Translations under genes and position numbers: made by a program
Part shown: positions 11,701 through 56,269 of the stretch, piece after piece
How the letters are laid out: each line of letters opens with the position of its first letter
Numbering within the stretch: position 1 is the first letter of the stretch
Notes under the pieces: generated by a model
Databases searched by the model: none
The model's input: only the letters and a program-made list of their open reading frames with translations
What the model was told of the DNA's origin: nothing
Assembly (NCBI GenBank): GCA_013407085.1
Contig: JACCGJ010000211.1
Coordinates: 18,130-82,129, forward strand
Length of the DNA stretch: 64,000 bases
Source of the DNA: Atriophallophorus winterbourni
Lineage: Eukaryota > Platyhelminthes > Trematoda > Plagiorchiida > Microphallidae
Direction of reading: 5' to 3'

Positions 11701-14700
11701 TGGCTTGATGACAACATTTCTTTGGCAAGCGGAGATGTCTCACCGAGCTTCACCGACTCGGTATTCTCGGATGAGTCTCCCGTCAATTTTAATGACGACG
11801 ATTTGCCCGATTTCCTGGTTTCATCTTACACCGAGCCAAGCGAGAATCACGGACACACACAACCAGCTGACGTTAACGTTCCCGTTCCGCAAGCAAATCC
11901 AACGGGTGACTCGGTCACTGGTTCACACACGAGCCTATTCACCGGTGGTAACGATCGCATATTAGCTGGGTGGGATCTGCGAAACCCCGCTCAACCAGTT
12001 AGAAAATTTGAGGTGAATTCTGTGGGATAATCGTGTCCCTTTTGCACCCAGTATCCGTTACGTGAATAATAACCATATAGCCGTTTGATGTGCATCCACG
12101 TTTGAGAGTAATAATATCGAGATGTAAGCTGCTATTGTTCCGAATATAAACGCAAACCTTTGATAATATCGTTTGTGGGAACAGTGTTTTCGCTATAGTG
12201 CCTTCCAATAAACTTCTTCATATTCGCAAATGGTGAGTGGCCTGTCAGAGAGTTCACAAGATGACGACCCAAAGCTCAAAGTAGAGCGTTTTTGAGAGAA
12301 TTGCTGAACCAAATTCGATAGGGTCTGAAGATGAATCGATGGTACATTCCATTCCTTTTCGTGACCACGTGAGGAAGTGCAAGGGCGGGAGAGATCCTTC
12401 ACGCAAACAGCATTTGACCGAAGTTAGTACTTTCAGGCGAAGTTTGACGACCTATTGACCCTCTGAGAGAGGTTCACCCTCAGAGGGAAAATAAAAACCT
12501 TCTCTTTACCACCTTGTGTGAATTCGAATATTTCTCTAGGTCATATTCTTATGCGTGTTATATATGAAGCATTGAAAATGGCTCTGAATGCTAAACAAGT
12601 TGCGCTTGTATGCCACTGTTGGGTAAGGTTGGTACGACCAACCTGTTCAACAGTGGCATACAAGCGCAACTTGTTAACCATTCTTCCACTGTTTCAACCT
12701 GATGAGTGCAAACAGCACGAAACCGGTCGTGGTGTGTGTGCGATGGAGATGCATGTAAATGAGTATTTTTGCTCTGAATGCTGTTTTGCGTTTTCTATTT
12801 GACTCTCGACTGATTCACAAAAGAGTGGATAAGTAATGTCAATTTAATTTTTATCTGCATATTATTATCCTGGGCTATGTGTAGAAAAATTGACGTCTCT
12901 CTTTCAAATCATTGTAAATCATTTTCCGTCAGTTTTCAAGTTATCCGAGGAAAATGTCGTTGCTCAACAATCAAGAACTGTGGGTTGCCGAACCACCTGG
13001 CTCGCTGCATCTTTTCGACGTAAGACAAGGTCGACTTGGTCATATTCACGTGAGTTGCGCCATTCCACTAAACTATCGATCCCGTGTGATTGTCTCCCAT
13101 TTTTCACTTCCGGTATTTCTGCATGCAGTTACGATGTGTTATCGCTCGCGTTTCTTACGCGTTGTTATCCTCAACGTTGTCTCTGTCGGCCTTATAAGCA
13201 GTTTGTTAATTGCGAGTGCAACATTTTTTTTGGTGTGACATCTTCGCGTATGCGGATGGAAACTAGACATCTACAGTGAAAACCGCTGTACTTTTTAACC
13301 ATTCAGCTCACAGCGTGTTAGAATAAAACTTATTGTACCATTTTAAATTCTTGATCATACCGATCACTGGTAACATAACTTCTCATCTCATGCTTCACAT
13401 GATCCGTGGTAACTCCTGGCTTTGGTGATTATGATATAATAAGTGTCGTTTGGAGTTTAGTTTCGCTATGCTGATGCTTGCTCGTTTGCGATGGTTGGGA
13501 CGTTTTAAGAATACCTCATCACCGTTTACCATACCGCGCCTTATTCGTAGAGCCTAGTAGAAGCTGGGAGAAAAGATCGGGTGGCCAGTCCATGACGTGG
13601 TGCGTTGGGATAAAGAAACTCACCGTAGCGCCATGTTCAGTTGGGCGTATTCGTTTACCTTGGTGGGGTCCAAAAGCTCCACCTAATCGTTGGCTAGAAA
13701 CCTTACGAGATATGGCTGCAAACCGAAGTCAGTGGCAGCAGTGTATTTTATTGTGTCATTTTTCAATCCGGTATTATTTGATGGAAAAAAACATAAAGAC
13801 AACACAAAATCGCAAGCAGTGAGACTACCAAAACAAGCTGCATTTGCTTTTGCACATTCCGCTTGCTTGCTTTCCTGTTTTTCACGCGCTTGCTTATCTG
13901 TCTTTCCCGCTTCATATTGCTTGGCACTTTGTCTGGCCCCAGACGTGTGCCTCATGATGATGATGATGCATGAGTGTGTGGTGTCTAAACGTAGAGATAG
14001 AAGAAATTGTTTAGTACAATCAAAAGTTTATCCAACAATAAAATATTTATATGGAGAATGGGAACAAAATGATTTCAACTGGTTTCCATGATCAAATTTG
14101 GTCCCGTTTGTTCAGTATCAACTGCTTTATTGTTCAACCCGTTTTTATCCGGTTTATCGCTTCCCATTTGCTCAGTCCTCAAATCTTGCTGGTTGGACTC
14201 GAGGTTTCGGAGATTTAGTGGCGGTATCTGGTTGCCTCTACGTTTCCGGGTTACATGGAACTGTCCGCGCGTTCCATCCAACGTGCCCTCCTTGTCCCAT
14301 GCGTTCCACGCCCATCATTAAAAATGTACCACAAAGTCCGACAGCGGTGAGTTCAAGATACTGTCTGTGCTGTTTTGAATGCTCGTCGACTGTGATACGG
14401 TCACGCAGGAAATAGCCTTGATAGTAACGCAGCGATTGCAGTTAACACTAAGCCGCTTGAAGGGTAGGCAGCTGCGCAGGTAAATTCAGTTGCCAAAGGT
14501 ATTAAATGGAATCCTTAGGTTTTAGCAACCTGACAGTATCTGAGCCCACGCGCAATCTCTGACTGTACGGCACTTTGCTTGGATGCGAAATTTTGCTTAC
14601 TCAAAGGATAATAATTTTGCTCAAGCAAATATAAAATACGGCCTTTTGTATTCCTGTTTTTAAAGTTGGGGGTTTTCGTGTTAAACAACCGCGTGCATGA

Positions 14701-16639
14701 ACTTGGTCTCTCTTTGAAGGCGTACGTTCTTCGGTGGTATTTTCGCCCCCCCACACACACATTCGTCACCCATATTTTTCCAGGCGTTTAGGCATGCAGA
14801 ACTGTCTGAAAAATCATGTGTTGAAATTTAAAACTACAATTTGTAGGAATGTTATGTGTTGTCGACCTACTTCAGTCGATGTTGACTATGGATATGGTCC
14901 AACAGTTTCGGATGTCACAAGCTCTCCTGCAACGCTTTCAGCTGCAGTCGATAGGTGTCCGAGAGCACTGTTTACTCTTCTCAACTTGGACACGATGCTT
15001 TCACACATTGCCTCCTCCATAGTGAGCGGCCAAGAATGTTCATATGTATAAACTATATTTATTGTGATGCTATATGCTTTTCGCACGGATGTGCAATCGT
15101 GCAGCATTTCTGTGCTGTACGGCTAACATCGTGCTAAATTGATTGGCCAACGGTAGTGAGCTGCATGCTGAAACACGCTGGAGTCTCACTACCATTTCTA
15201 TTTCTATTCCCCCCTCATATCTGTCTAGGCCTGGGCAACCTGACAGTATATTAGCCCACGTGCAGTCTCTGACTGTGCTGCACTTTGCCTGGATCAGGCT
15301 TGTACTTTCATACATACATATGCTTTTCGCTATGATCCTAGAGTAAATCACCCGTTTGGTAAAAGGTGCCGGGGTGAAGAAACTGAAGAACGACACGCTA
15401 AAAACACCGTTTAGTTATTGTCTCTTAATCTAGGTAAACACACAACACTAGAAAATTCATCAAATACTGAATAACTTCGCGTTATTGAATAGAGCCAAAA
15501 CAATAGATTGACTGCCATATTCACACTTTGGGAAAGAAAGTTAAGTGAACCGGACACCTTCATGTTGTTTGAGGATTAAAAATGAAATCATATTCGTTAG
15601 CTAAAGATTATTAAAACATTGCGCTACGTGCAATGCTTACGTTACTCGGAGCTCCTGCCTACAAACTGACGAAAATTGTAACACCTAATCGAGGAATCAA
15701 TTTCTACAGAAAAATGTGGATGCCGATACAAAAGGCATACGTCTGAGACCTCGTTTGTTCACCTCAATGTACAAAATAAACGCTACATTTCCTTTCTACT
15801 GAACGTAACGAGAATCGACCCAGTGGGCTGCCTATTCACAAGAGTACGAGAAACTTCCTTGGGTTCGCCATTTTTGGGTTTTAATGTAAGCGGTACAGAT
15901 TAAAAAATGGCGCATTCGAAAAGATCGACTTTATGATGAGTGGAGTTCAGGAAGTGACCTTTGGGCAGACCGCACTTGCGTTATAAAGACGTTTGCAAGA
16001 GATATGAAAGCTCTTGGCATTGGGCCGACGATTTCGGAAAAACTTGCTCTTGACCGCTTACTTTGAAGGCACTGTGTAAAACGTCATGTCCATACGGGAT
16101 AACTTCAAAAAACTAGATAAAGCTCATCAGAGCGATCGCAGCACAATAATTTTCACCGAGTAATTCATTGTCCTTTTGGTAACTGAACATTCACAATAAG
16201 GTATAGCGAACTGCAAACTATTAACATGACCACATAATGTAAATCGTTATGCAATCCAGCAAGTATACCGCCATTTTGTTACTTAGTTGGCCTATTCGGA
16301 CTTTGACCATAGTCGTACACTTTCGCGACACAACACATGCAACTTCGGCGTGCCATTCCTGATAGGATTATCAGTTATTTGTAGCACACAATCGTTTCAA
16401 GGTCAAAATTGGCGAATAATTGTTTATCACCATGTTGGTTTGTATAACTCGTGCACTACAAAAATTCCTTTCTAATTCTGTCGAACTCCGATGAGGTGAG
16501 GTGGCACTCATCAAAATCGTGTTGCTTTTTTGATTATTTTGATAGATTGTCTTGTTTGTAGATGGCTGCCCGCATGGGACTGTTAGCTGTTGGAACGGGA
16601 AACGGTACTGTCCACATATGGTCTTCTACCCGCCCGTGA
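8578..16639 (+). CDS. FBXW9: F-box/WD40 repeat protein, FBXW9-like
   Basis: Probable substrate receptor of an SCF (Skp1-Cullin-F-box) ubiquitin ligase; the F-box binds Skp1 and the WD40 propeller binds the substrate. Eight exons join in frame: 8578-8788, 8823-8959, 8996-9115, 11314-11429, 11505-12012, 12933-13049, 14176-14346 and 16562-16639. Together they are 1458 nt (485 residues and a TGA stop), all with GT-AG introns. The F-box is at residues 15-47 (LPVEVFYLICDYLSFSDVVS). WD blades follow, with GSWDGTLRHW, GGNDRILAGWDLRN and the final GTGNGTVHIW. As I recall vertebrate FBXW9, it shares the NxDW motif after the F-box, the GW(V/I)WS motif and the order of blades. An acidic insertion of about 80 residues in exon 5 is unusual. 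Introns 1 and 2 are only 34 and 36 nt. The ATG at 8578 is the first in frame; one at 8602 is the alternative. The family is well supported; orthology rests on remembered sequence. Confidence 0.85.
8789..8822 (+). other. FBXW9: Predicted 34-nt mini-intron 1
   Basis: GT...AG sequence ending TATCAAG. Removing it joins CLPK to QNVDWMKAC and restores the conserved NVDW motif in frame. No other GT/AG pair nearby gives that frame. Confidence 0.7.
8823..8959 (+). CDS. FBXW9: FBXW9-like exon 2
   Basis: Residues 71-116, from QNVDWMKAC to DTLHIPE, linking the F-box to the first WD blade. The donor GAG|GTAGCC ends on a codon boundary. Confidence 0.75.
8960..8995 (+). other. FBXW9: Predicted 36-nt mini-intron 2
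   Basis: GTAGCC...TATCAG. Its removal joins HIPE to VSKDLLLVGDRG in phase 0. Without it, the exon 2 frame ends at a TGA after CAVR. Confidence 0.7.
8996..9115 (+). CDS. FBXW9: FBXW9-like exon 3 (WD blade)
   Basis: Encodes DLLLVGDRGRVLSVFSF, a WD-type strand pair. The donor is TCG|GTGAGC, phase 0. Confidence 0.75.
9490..11060 (-). mobile_element. LINE family M copy with internal deletion, in intron 3
   Basis: From 11060 to 10900 the minus strand matches the leader of the 4.2-8.0 kb element. At about 10900 it jumps directly into reverse transcriptase (FRALYSNTSGRVRV, matching FxALYxxTSG). The endonuclease and the first RT motifs are missing. RT thumb sequence follows (10600-10300), then a C-terminus and 3' UTR to about 9490. 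R1 lies inside it at 9950-10047. The element is antisense to the host gene. Confidence 0.65.
9950..10047 (+). repeat. SINE-like repeat R1
   Basis: Truncated R1 copy starting at ATATCTGTCTAGGCC and running into the TGCCTGGATTAGGCTCGTG end. It sits within LINE M. Confidence 0.7.
11314..11429 (+). CDS. FBXW9: FBXW9-like exon 4 (WD blade)
   Basis: Encodes GWIWSIQSHGHHVL then TGSWDGTLRHW. Acceptor TTCTAG, donor CAA|GTGAGT. The split AAA lysine codon is completed by exon 5. Confidence 0.85.
11505..12012 (+). CDS. FBXW9: FBXW9-like exon 5 (two blades and acidic insertion)
   Basis: Two WD-type segments (LSAHVLCSTF to VHIIDLRAP, and FTGGNDRILAGWDLRN) are separated by a Ser/Asp/Glu-rich stretch starting near SDPESSEYLD. 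It looks disordered, like a loop between blades. Acceptor ATCTCAG, donor GAG|GTGAAT. Confidence 0.85.
12581..12782 (+). mobile_element. Hammerhead-ribozyme retroposon with 12-bp target-site duplication
   Basis: The unit 12593-12770 is flanked by direct repeats GCTCTGAATGCT at 12581-12592 and 12771-12782. It starts with a perfect 28-bp hairpin (12594-12621 with 12648-12675), nested around a second 8-bp hairpin. A hammerhead core follows, then a TG-rich stretch and GATGCATGTAAATGAG. Related units lie at 41300-41610 and 57928-58532. It is in intron 5 of the F-box gene. Confidence 0.85.
12705..12734 (+). ncRNA. Hammerhead ribozyme core, weakened stem I
   Basis: CUGAUGA (12709-12715), stem II GUGC/GCAC with loop AAACA, GAAA, then CCGG and UC before the predicted cleavage point. 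Stem I has only two clear pairs here, because bases before CUGAUGA are missing relative to the 58-kb copy. Probably weak or inactive. Confidence 0.65.
12933..13049 (+). CDS. FBXW9: FBXW9-like exon 6 (WD blade)
   Basis: 39 codons, including NNQELWVAEPPGSLHLFDVR. Acceptor CCGTCAG, donor CAC|GTGAGT, phase 0 at both ends. Confidence 0.85.
13470..13965 (+). mobile_element. LINE 3' end in intron 6
   Basis: Degraded C-terminal coding sequence (RWLGR, then WLETLRDMAANRSQW), then a 3' UTR ending in (TGA)n near 13950. It is the better-preserved partner of the fragment at 1-365. Confidence 0.7.
14176..14346 (+). CDS. FBXW9: FBXW9-like exon 7 (WD blade)
   Basis: 57 codons with GDLVAVSGCLYVSGLHGTVR, a typical blade. 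Acceptor TTGCTCAG, donor GCG|GTGAGT, phase 0 at both ends. Confidence 0.85.
14526..14584 (+). repeat. SINE-like repeat R1, fragment
   Basis: Matches the GCAACCTGACAGT to GCACTTTGCTTGGAT part of R1 only; the tail is lost. Confidence 0.6.
15071..15314 (+). repeat. SINE-like repeat R1, long copy
   Basis: One of the longest R1 copies. It starts with GCACGGATGTGCAATCGTGC, then a CTGTGCTGTACGGCTAACATC block and AACACGCTGGAGTC, and ends TTGTACTTTCATA. Lies in intron 7 of the F-box gene. A copy of similar length is at 30931-31150. Confidence 0.75.
15315..15949. other. Intron 7 sequence without recognised feature
   Basis: AT-rich intronic sequence. I see no splice-supported exon or recognisable repeat. 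Confidence 0.4.
15950..16075 (+). mobile_element. LINE Z C-terminal fragment
   Basis: The plus strand reads FARDMKALGIGP then EKLALDRLL, matching the KDVCKRDMKALGINP segment encoded on the minus strand at 29188-29397. About 125 bp, 5'- and 3'-truncated. Confidence 0.6.
16562..16639 (+). CDS. FBXW9: FBXW9-like exon 8 (terminal)
   Basis: 25 codons and TGA: MAARMGLLAVGTGNG then TVHIWSSTRP, the closing strand of the last WD blade. The acceptor is TTTGTAG, phase 0. No clear AATAAA follows in the next few hundred bases. Confidence 0.85.
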   Translation: MAARMGLLAVGTGNGTVHIWSSTRP

Positions 16640-17047
16640 AATTTGGGCCTCAGCCTACTGAAACGTTCAGATTTCTTTCTGCTTATGACCTGAATATTCT
16701 GTTTTGTTATCACATTTTGTTGTTTATATTTCTTCGTTATACACTGTTCAAATTGATTGAGTTCTGAAGCTTAAAGGATGGTGCTTTGAAAGTAATGTCG
16801 AGCAATAACATCGGCACAATCAGTCGCTTTAACACATTTCACTGGCATCGAGTAAGGTGGCCAAGAAAATTGGAATAAGTGAGCATCGAAAAACTGGAAA
16901 AGAAAAAATCACTTTTATGATCCGCCACAAAGCAAGTATAAAACAAAATCAGTGTCCGTGGTACGTAGAAAAGCGCATGAGAATGAAACGAACCCGCAGA
17001 AAACGGAGGGAGTAAATTACAAGGGTTGCGCCAATAGTGCTGAGCCG
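16640..17047. other. Convergent intergenic region
   Basis: The 408 bp between two convergent stop codons. It must hold both 3' UTRs. I saw no strong polyadenylation hexamer on either strand. Confidence 0.6.
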
Positions 17048-37097
<20,050 letters not shown>

Positions 37098-37299
37098 CTG
37101 AAAATTCGGAATATATGCAGCATGAAAATGGGAAGACAATCATCATCAAGGTATAAATTAAAATGAGGTGATGAAAAATGGCAAGTGGGAATGATGACAG
37201 CTTCTATGTGATTGGCCTGATATATATGTGAGTTGTTTTATGCAATGGTCAAACAGCCGAAAATAAAAGGAAATATTTTACAGTTTTTCCTGGTATCTG

Positions 37300-37730
37300 C
37301 TAAAATAGAATCCAAGGAGAGACATAAAGATTGTTATGGGAGGCCAGAATGCTAAAGTGGAAAGTGGCACACAAACGGGGTATTCAACATGGGCAATCTG
37401 TTAGCAGATTTCTGTTCATTCAGCAATCAAGATATAAATGGTAGCACCATCTGCCCACATTGAAGGATCCACAAGAAAACTGGGACGTTATCAGAGGAAA
37501 AGACAACACAAACATCGACGATGATGGAGAAAAATGTGCTAGGCATCTGAGAAAGACGAGGTTTAGATGCAACCTCCGATCATCATCTAATGACTGCATC
37601 AGTTAAGACAAAGCTGTGATACGTCGTTGATTCTCCGAAAGACCTCACCAAAAGTTCAAAGATGAGAATGCACAAAAGCTCAACTGCGAAATTACGGCAG
37701 CATATTCAAAAATCAAAAGACCAGCGGTGC
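37300..37730 (+). mobile_element. LINE endonuclease fragment (RTE-like)
   Basis: Degraded but readable: MGGQNAKV (for MGDFNAKV), LLADFCSFSNQDINGSTICPH, RIHKKT, and DATSDHHLMTA. Antisense to the TBC gene. Counterpart: 56472-56902. Confidence 0.6.
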
Positions 37731-38273
37731 ATTTGATAACATTAGCTATGTGACCAATAAAAAGAACAAAACTATAAAATCTAACGGTTATTATAGTGGA
37801 ATCGCGATAATTAAAAGCCATGAAATCCTATTCGCGCAAAACGATTTCACTTAAAATAACTACTAGCCAACGACACGTTACGTAAAACGGGGCATAAAAA
37901 TCTGTGAAATTGGAAAAATGAAAAGGAGTACTGAAAGATTGAACTTCTCCAAAACACCGCATGCTATTAACTTCACTAGAACAATCTTTAGAAAGCGTTA
38001 GAAAGAGGATGATCATCCACCATGTTGGGAAAATATCATTATTTTCCCCCAAATCTCATTATATCCTTTAAATTCCTCCGAATTGCTGATTCTCGATTCT
38101 GATCGGCCTGTTGATCGGTTATATTGTTTTCGCCAAAACAGAGTACAAATCCAGACGAGCCGCAGCCTAATAGGCGTTTTGATCAGAGACAGTAAAATCT
38201 CTCCCTGAAAGGTCTGCCTTTGTAGCATTGGGTCTAGTTAGTCTATAGTGAATATTAGTATACAAGTTTGCAG

Positions 38274-38602
38274 TACTTACTTACTTACTTTTTTTGTGCG
38301 GCTGGCTCCCGCGTGGGATTAGCCGGCTTCATTGATGTCTCGGATCGCACCAGCCCACGCACGTCGATCGGAGGCGAGATCGTTTCAGATCGTGATCCAG
38401 TCTCGTTCCCACCTGCGAACTCCGTAGACGGTACGCAGACCCAGGGTGTCTACATCCTCTTTCACAGTTGACAGCCAGGTTTTCACTTGACTACCTTGCC
38501 GTCGACGCCAGGTGCGAACGGGTTTGGGGTCGAGGACGAGTTTTGGAAGTGCTGTGTCTGTCTTTCGGAGGACGTGGCCAAACAATTGCAGCCTTCGCCG
38601 TT
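38274..38602 (-). mobile_element. LINE family Y 3' end, cut by the gap
   Basis: The plus strand shows ACTTACTTACTTACTT at the left edge, the complement of an (AAGT)n tail. The minus strand encodes RRRLQLFGHVLRKT then a C-terminus with VKTWLSTVKEDVDTLGLRTV. Copy 2 has the empty site near 57433. The remainder is lost in the N gap. A related plus-strand copy is at 59470-60320. Confidence 0.8.
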
Positions 38603-39602
38603 NNNNNNNNNNNNNNNNNNNNNNNNNNNNNNNNNNNNNNNNNNNNNNNNNNNNNNNNNNNNNNNNNNNNNNNNNNNNNNNNNNNNNNNNNNNNNNNNNN
38701 NNNNNNNNNNNNNNNNNNNNNNNNNNNNNNNNNNNNNNNNNNNNNNNNNNNNNNNNNNNNNNNNNNNNNNNNNNNNNNNNNNNNNNNNNNNNNNNNNNNN
38801 NNNNNNNNNNNNNNNNNNNNNNNNNNNNNNNNNNNNNNNNNNNNNNNNNNNNNNNNNNNNNNNNNNNNNNNNNNNNNNNNNNNNNNNNNNNNNNNNNNNN
38901 NNNNNNNNNNNNNNNNNNNNNNNNNNNNNNNNNNNNNNNNNNNNNNNNNNNNNNNNNNNNNNNNNNNNNNNNNNNNNNNNNNNNNNNNNNNNNNNNNNNN
39001 NNNNNNNNNNNNNNNNNNNNNNNNNNNNNNNNNNNNNNNNNNNNNNNNNNNNNNNNNNNNNNNNNNNNNNNNNNNNNNNNNNNNNNNNNNNNNNNNNNNN
39101 NNNNNNNNNNNNNNNNNNNNNNNNNNNNNNNNNNNNNNNNNNNNNNNNNNNNNNNNNNNNNNNNNNNNNNNNNNNNNNNNNNNNNNNNNNNNNNNNNNNN
39201 NNNNNNNNNNNNNNNNNNNNNNNNNNNNNNNNNNNNNNNNNNNNNNNNNNNNNNNNNNNNNNNNNNNNNNNNNNNNNNNNNNNNNNNNNNNNNNNNNNNN
39301 NNNNNNNNNNNNNNNNNNNNNNNNNNNNNNNNNNNNNNNNNNNNNNNNNNNNNNNNNNNNNNNNNNNNNNNNNNNNNNNNNNNNNNNNNNNNNNNNNNNN
39401 NNNNNNNNNNNNNNNNNNNNNNNNNNNNNNNNNNNNNNNNNNNNNNNNNNNNNNNNNNNNNNNNNNNNNNNNNNNNNNNNNNNNNNNNNNNNNNNNNNNN
39501 NNNNNNNNNNNNNNNNNNNNNNNNNNNNNNNNNNNNNNNNNNNNNNNNNNNNNNNNNNNNNNNNNNNNNNNNNNNNNNNNNNNNNNNNNNNNNNNNNNNN
39601 NN
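38603..39602. other. Assembly gap of exactly 1000 N
   Basis: 1000 undetermined bases, a conventional size for a gap of unknown length. It separates copy 1 from copy 2 of the duplication. Confidence 0.99.
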
Positions 39603-39742
<140 letters not shown>

Positions 39743-40189
39743 GACGATGCGGGGGTGGGGTCCGTTGCGGCGCCACATCTGAAGAGTCAATGCCCCACTG
39801 AGTTCCGCATCGGTCTTCGAAAAGCACCAATTTAGTTTGTTGTCAGAGACAGAAGAAAAAGACGGCTAACTTTGTTATTTATTCAAGTTACTTGGGCTAC
39901 AAGCTGCCTTCTCGAGTTAGCCATAGCACGACTTGTAGACAGATGAAGCATGCCAGACCCAACGTGGGGCGAGATGAGAAGGAGAACAAGAACAGCCGTT
40001 TCATTCAAGGGAACTATTACAAAAATGTTCAAGACCGAAACTCATGTTATTGCGTTTCGTGATCAAATCTTCCAAAGCGTAAGCTAGAAGAAACCTAACG
40101 TGCCTGATAATCCTGTTGTTACTGCGATGTTGCCCAAAAATGTTCCAAACAGTTACCGGTTCGACATTGCCCCACCACTGCTGCGGACT

Positions 40190-41230
40190 TAGATTAGTCA
40201 CCCATTATCAAAAAGCTAAATTTCAATTTGCAAATGAGGATTATCCTCGAAATCGCCAAATAAATGGGTTTTTTAGCCACAAAGTCAGAACGGCCGTTCG
40301 AACGTCAGGTTCACGGATCGGATACGCACACCTGATGAGCGGCAATAACCGCGAAACCGGTCGTGTGCTTCTGTCCTGCTTTTCGAACGTCATATACTAC
40401 TTATTAATAAAAATCTGACTTTGTACGAAAACTCTGAACCGGTTTGGCGATTCGTTCGGAACGAAATGGTGGAAGTGGTGAGCTACCTCCGCACTCTTGT
40501 GTGCCAAATCATTAACGTAATGTATTGGTCAGTCGAATCTGTTTGGAGCACATGTGTGAAAGGGTGTGTGTTCAACACACACCATTCAACGCGTACCCCT
40601 CTACCGCCCCTTGTACTTCCCCAACGCGAACCGCGTTGAGAAACACAGGTATACAGTCTTGATTCGAATTGGGCACGACTCCGAGAACATTTAGATAAAG
40701 TTCGCAACTGCTTGAGACACGGAGGTTCAACCGTATGTACCACCACCACAGTTATAAAGTGTCACCATAACTCTTTTATCTGGACCAACCAAAAGTTACA
40801 ACGCGCGTGCATAATATTTGCGGGGGATTCGTCTGATTGCAGTTCAATGTGCTTCAGTTTAGCTATTTGAAATATGAACGGAACGAGGCAAAACAAACTT
40901 AGGATGATTGCGTTATGCCTATGGGAATGAAATCAGCCTTGAAGAGTTGCCCCGGTGTTTATATCGGACAAACGTTTAGAGCACGTTGTAATGGAATAAA
41001 CGAATCAGAAGGCAACCCCGGAATTTGAGTGAATATGAATCACTGATGCGGGATTCTGGCCTAGCTTACCACGTTTGAATACCGGTCATCGCGTGGATCT
41101 TGCTAACCTTATAGGGAAAGAATTCGCAGTGAGGCGGCTTAACTAGCCAAAGCTGGTAAGAATTCGGTTGGATGGGCGGTTCTCTCTACAATCTGTCGTC
41201 CGGTTCTGGAGAGGATAAGGATTAATGAGC
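40190..41230 (+). mobile_element. Penelope-like remnant, copy 2
   Basis: Counterpart of 18840-19860, with indels. SCPGVYIGQT is encoded at about 40945-40975. Confidence 0.5.
40326..40368 (+). ncRNA. Hammerhead ribozyme, copy 2
   Basis: The 43-nt core is identical to 18960-19002: stem I GCACAC/GUGUGC, stem II GCGG/CCGC, minimal stem III CCGG. It has survived unchanged although its flanks differ by indels. Confidence 0.85.
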
Positions 41231-41345
41231 ATAACCCCAAGTGTGCACACAGATTAGTTGGGCAGACTCATCGGTCAGTGAACGTTGGTCGCAGCTGCAC
41301 ACAAACTGAACAACATCCCGGGGTATATTAATTGCATGCATTTCC

Positions 41346-41385
41346 GTCCGGCCGATTTTGTGCTGTTTGCAATCATCAGGTAGGG
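41346..41385 (-). ncRNA. Degraded hammerhead ribozyme
   Basis: CUGAUGA and stem I CCCUAC are present, but stem II is mispaired (UUGC/GCAC) and GAAA has become AAAA. Predicted inactive. Confidence 0.6.
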
Positions 41386-41566
41386 ACAGTAAGATCAAGA
41401 TCCGCATGCGCTTGAAACAGTGGAGGAATGGTAAACAAGGACCGCTTGTATGACCCTGTTGGATAAGGCTGGTACGACCAACCTGTTCAATCACATGTGT
41501 GCAAACACATGTTTAATGGGGTAAAACCATGAACCAAAATGCTCATTTGCATGCTTTTGCGTCACA

Positions 41567-41608
41567 CCCCACGACCGGTTTCGTGCTGTTTGCACTCATC
41601 AGGTAGGG
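41567..41608 (-). ncRNA. Hammerhead ribozyme (intact)
   Basis: Stem I CCCUAC/GUGGGG (six pairs including one G-U), CUGAUGA, stem II GUGC/GCAC with loop AAACA, GAAA, minimal stem III CCGG, then UC. Every conserved core base is present. Confidence 0.85.
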
Positions 41609-41887
41609 TAACTTATGATTGGTCAGGTAATGTAAACTTGAACTCTGCTGATACTGATACCATTGATCTGACGAAACTTCTGTCAGAAGCGAAGCGTCAA
41701 CAAAATCTGCTCAAACCTTTTTTATTATTGCAAACTATCTTTCCATGGCTATGAATTCCCGATCGGCCTCAAACATATTCAAATATCTTGCTGAGCTCAG
41801 CCCCTGTTTAAGAGCGGGCATACTGGCATCCGTTCAATGCAAATTTGCACATGTGTAACACCCAAGCGAAAAATTGGGTCCACTCAC

Positions 41888-56269
<14,382 letters not shown>

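Larger units (their letters stand above)
41300..41610 (-). mobile_element. Tandem hammerhead repeat, copy 2 only
   Basis: Two hammerhead-containing units in minus orientation, with the CUGAUGA boxes 223 bp apart. The shared monomer has an AGGTTGGTCGTACCA palindrome, a CATACAAGC arm and TTCAAGCGCATGCGGATC. Copy 1 has only about 25 bp at this position. It ends at stem I of the first hammerhead, so it is 5'-truncated. Confidence 0.75.

Noticed and set aside
12518..12802. 94-codon frame
   Set aside because: It reads through the hammerhead retroposon and both target-site duplications.
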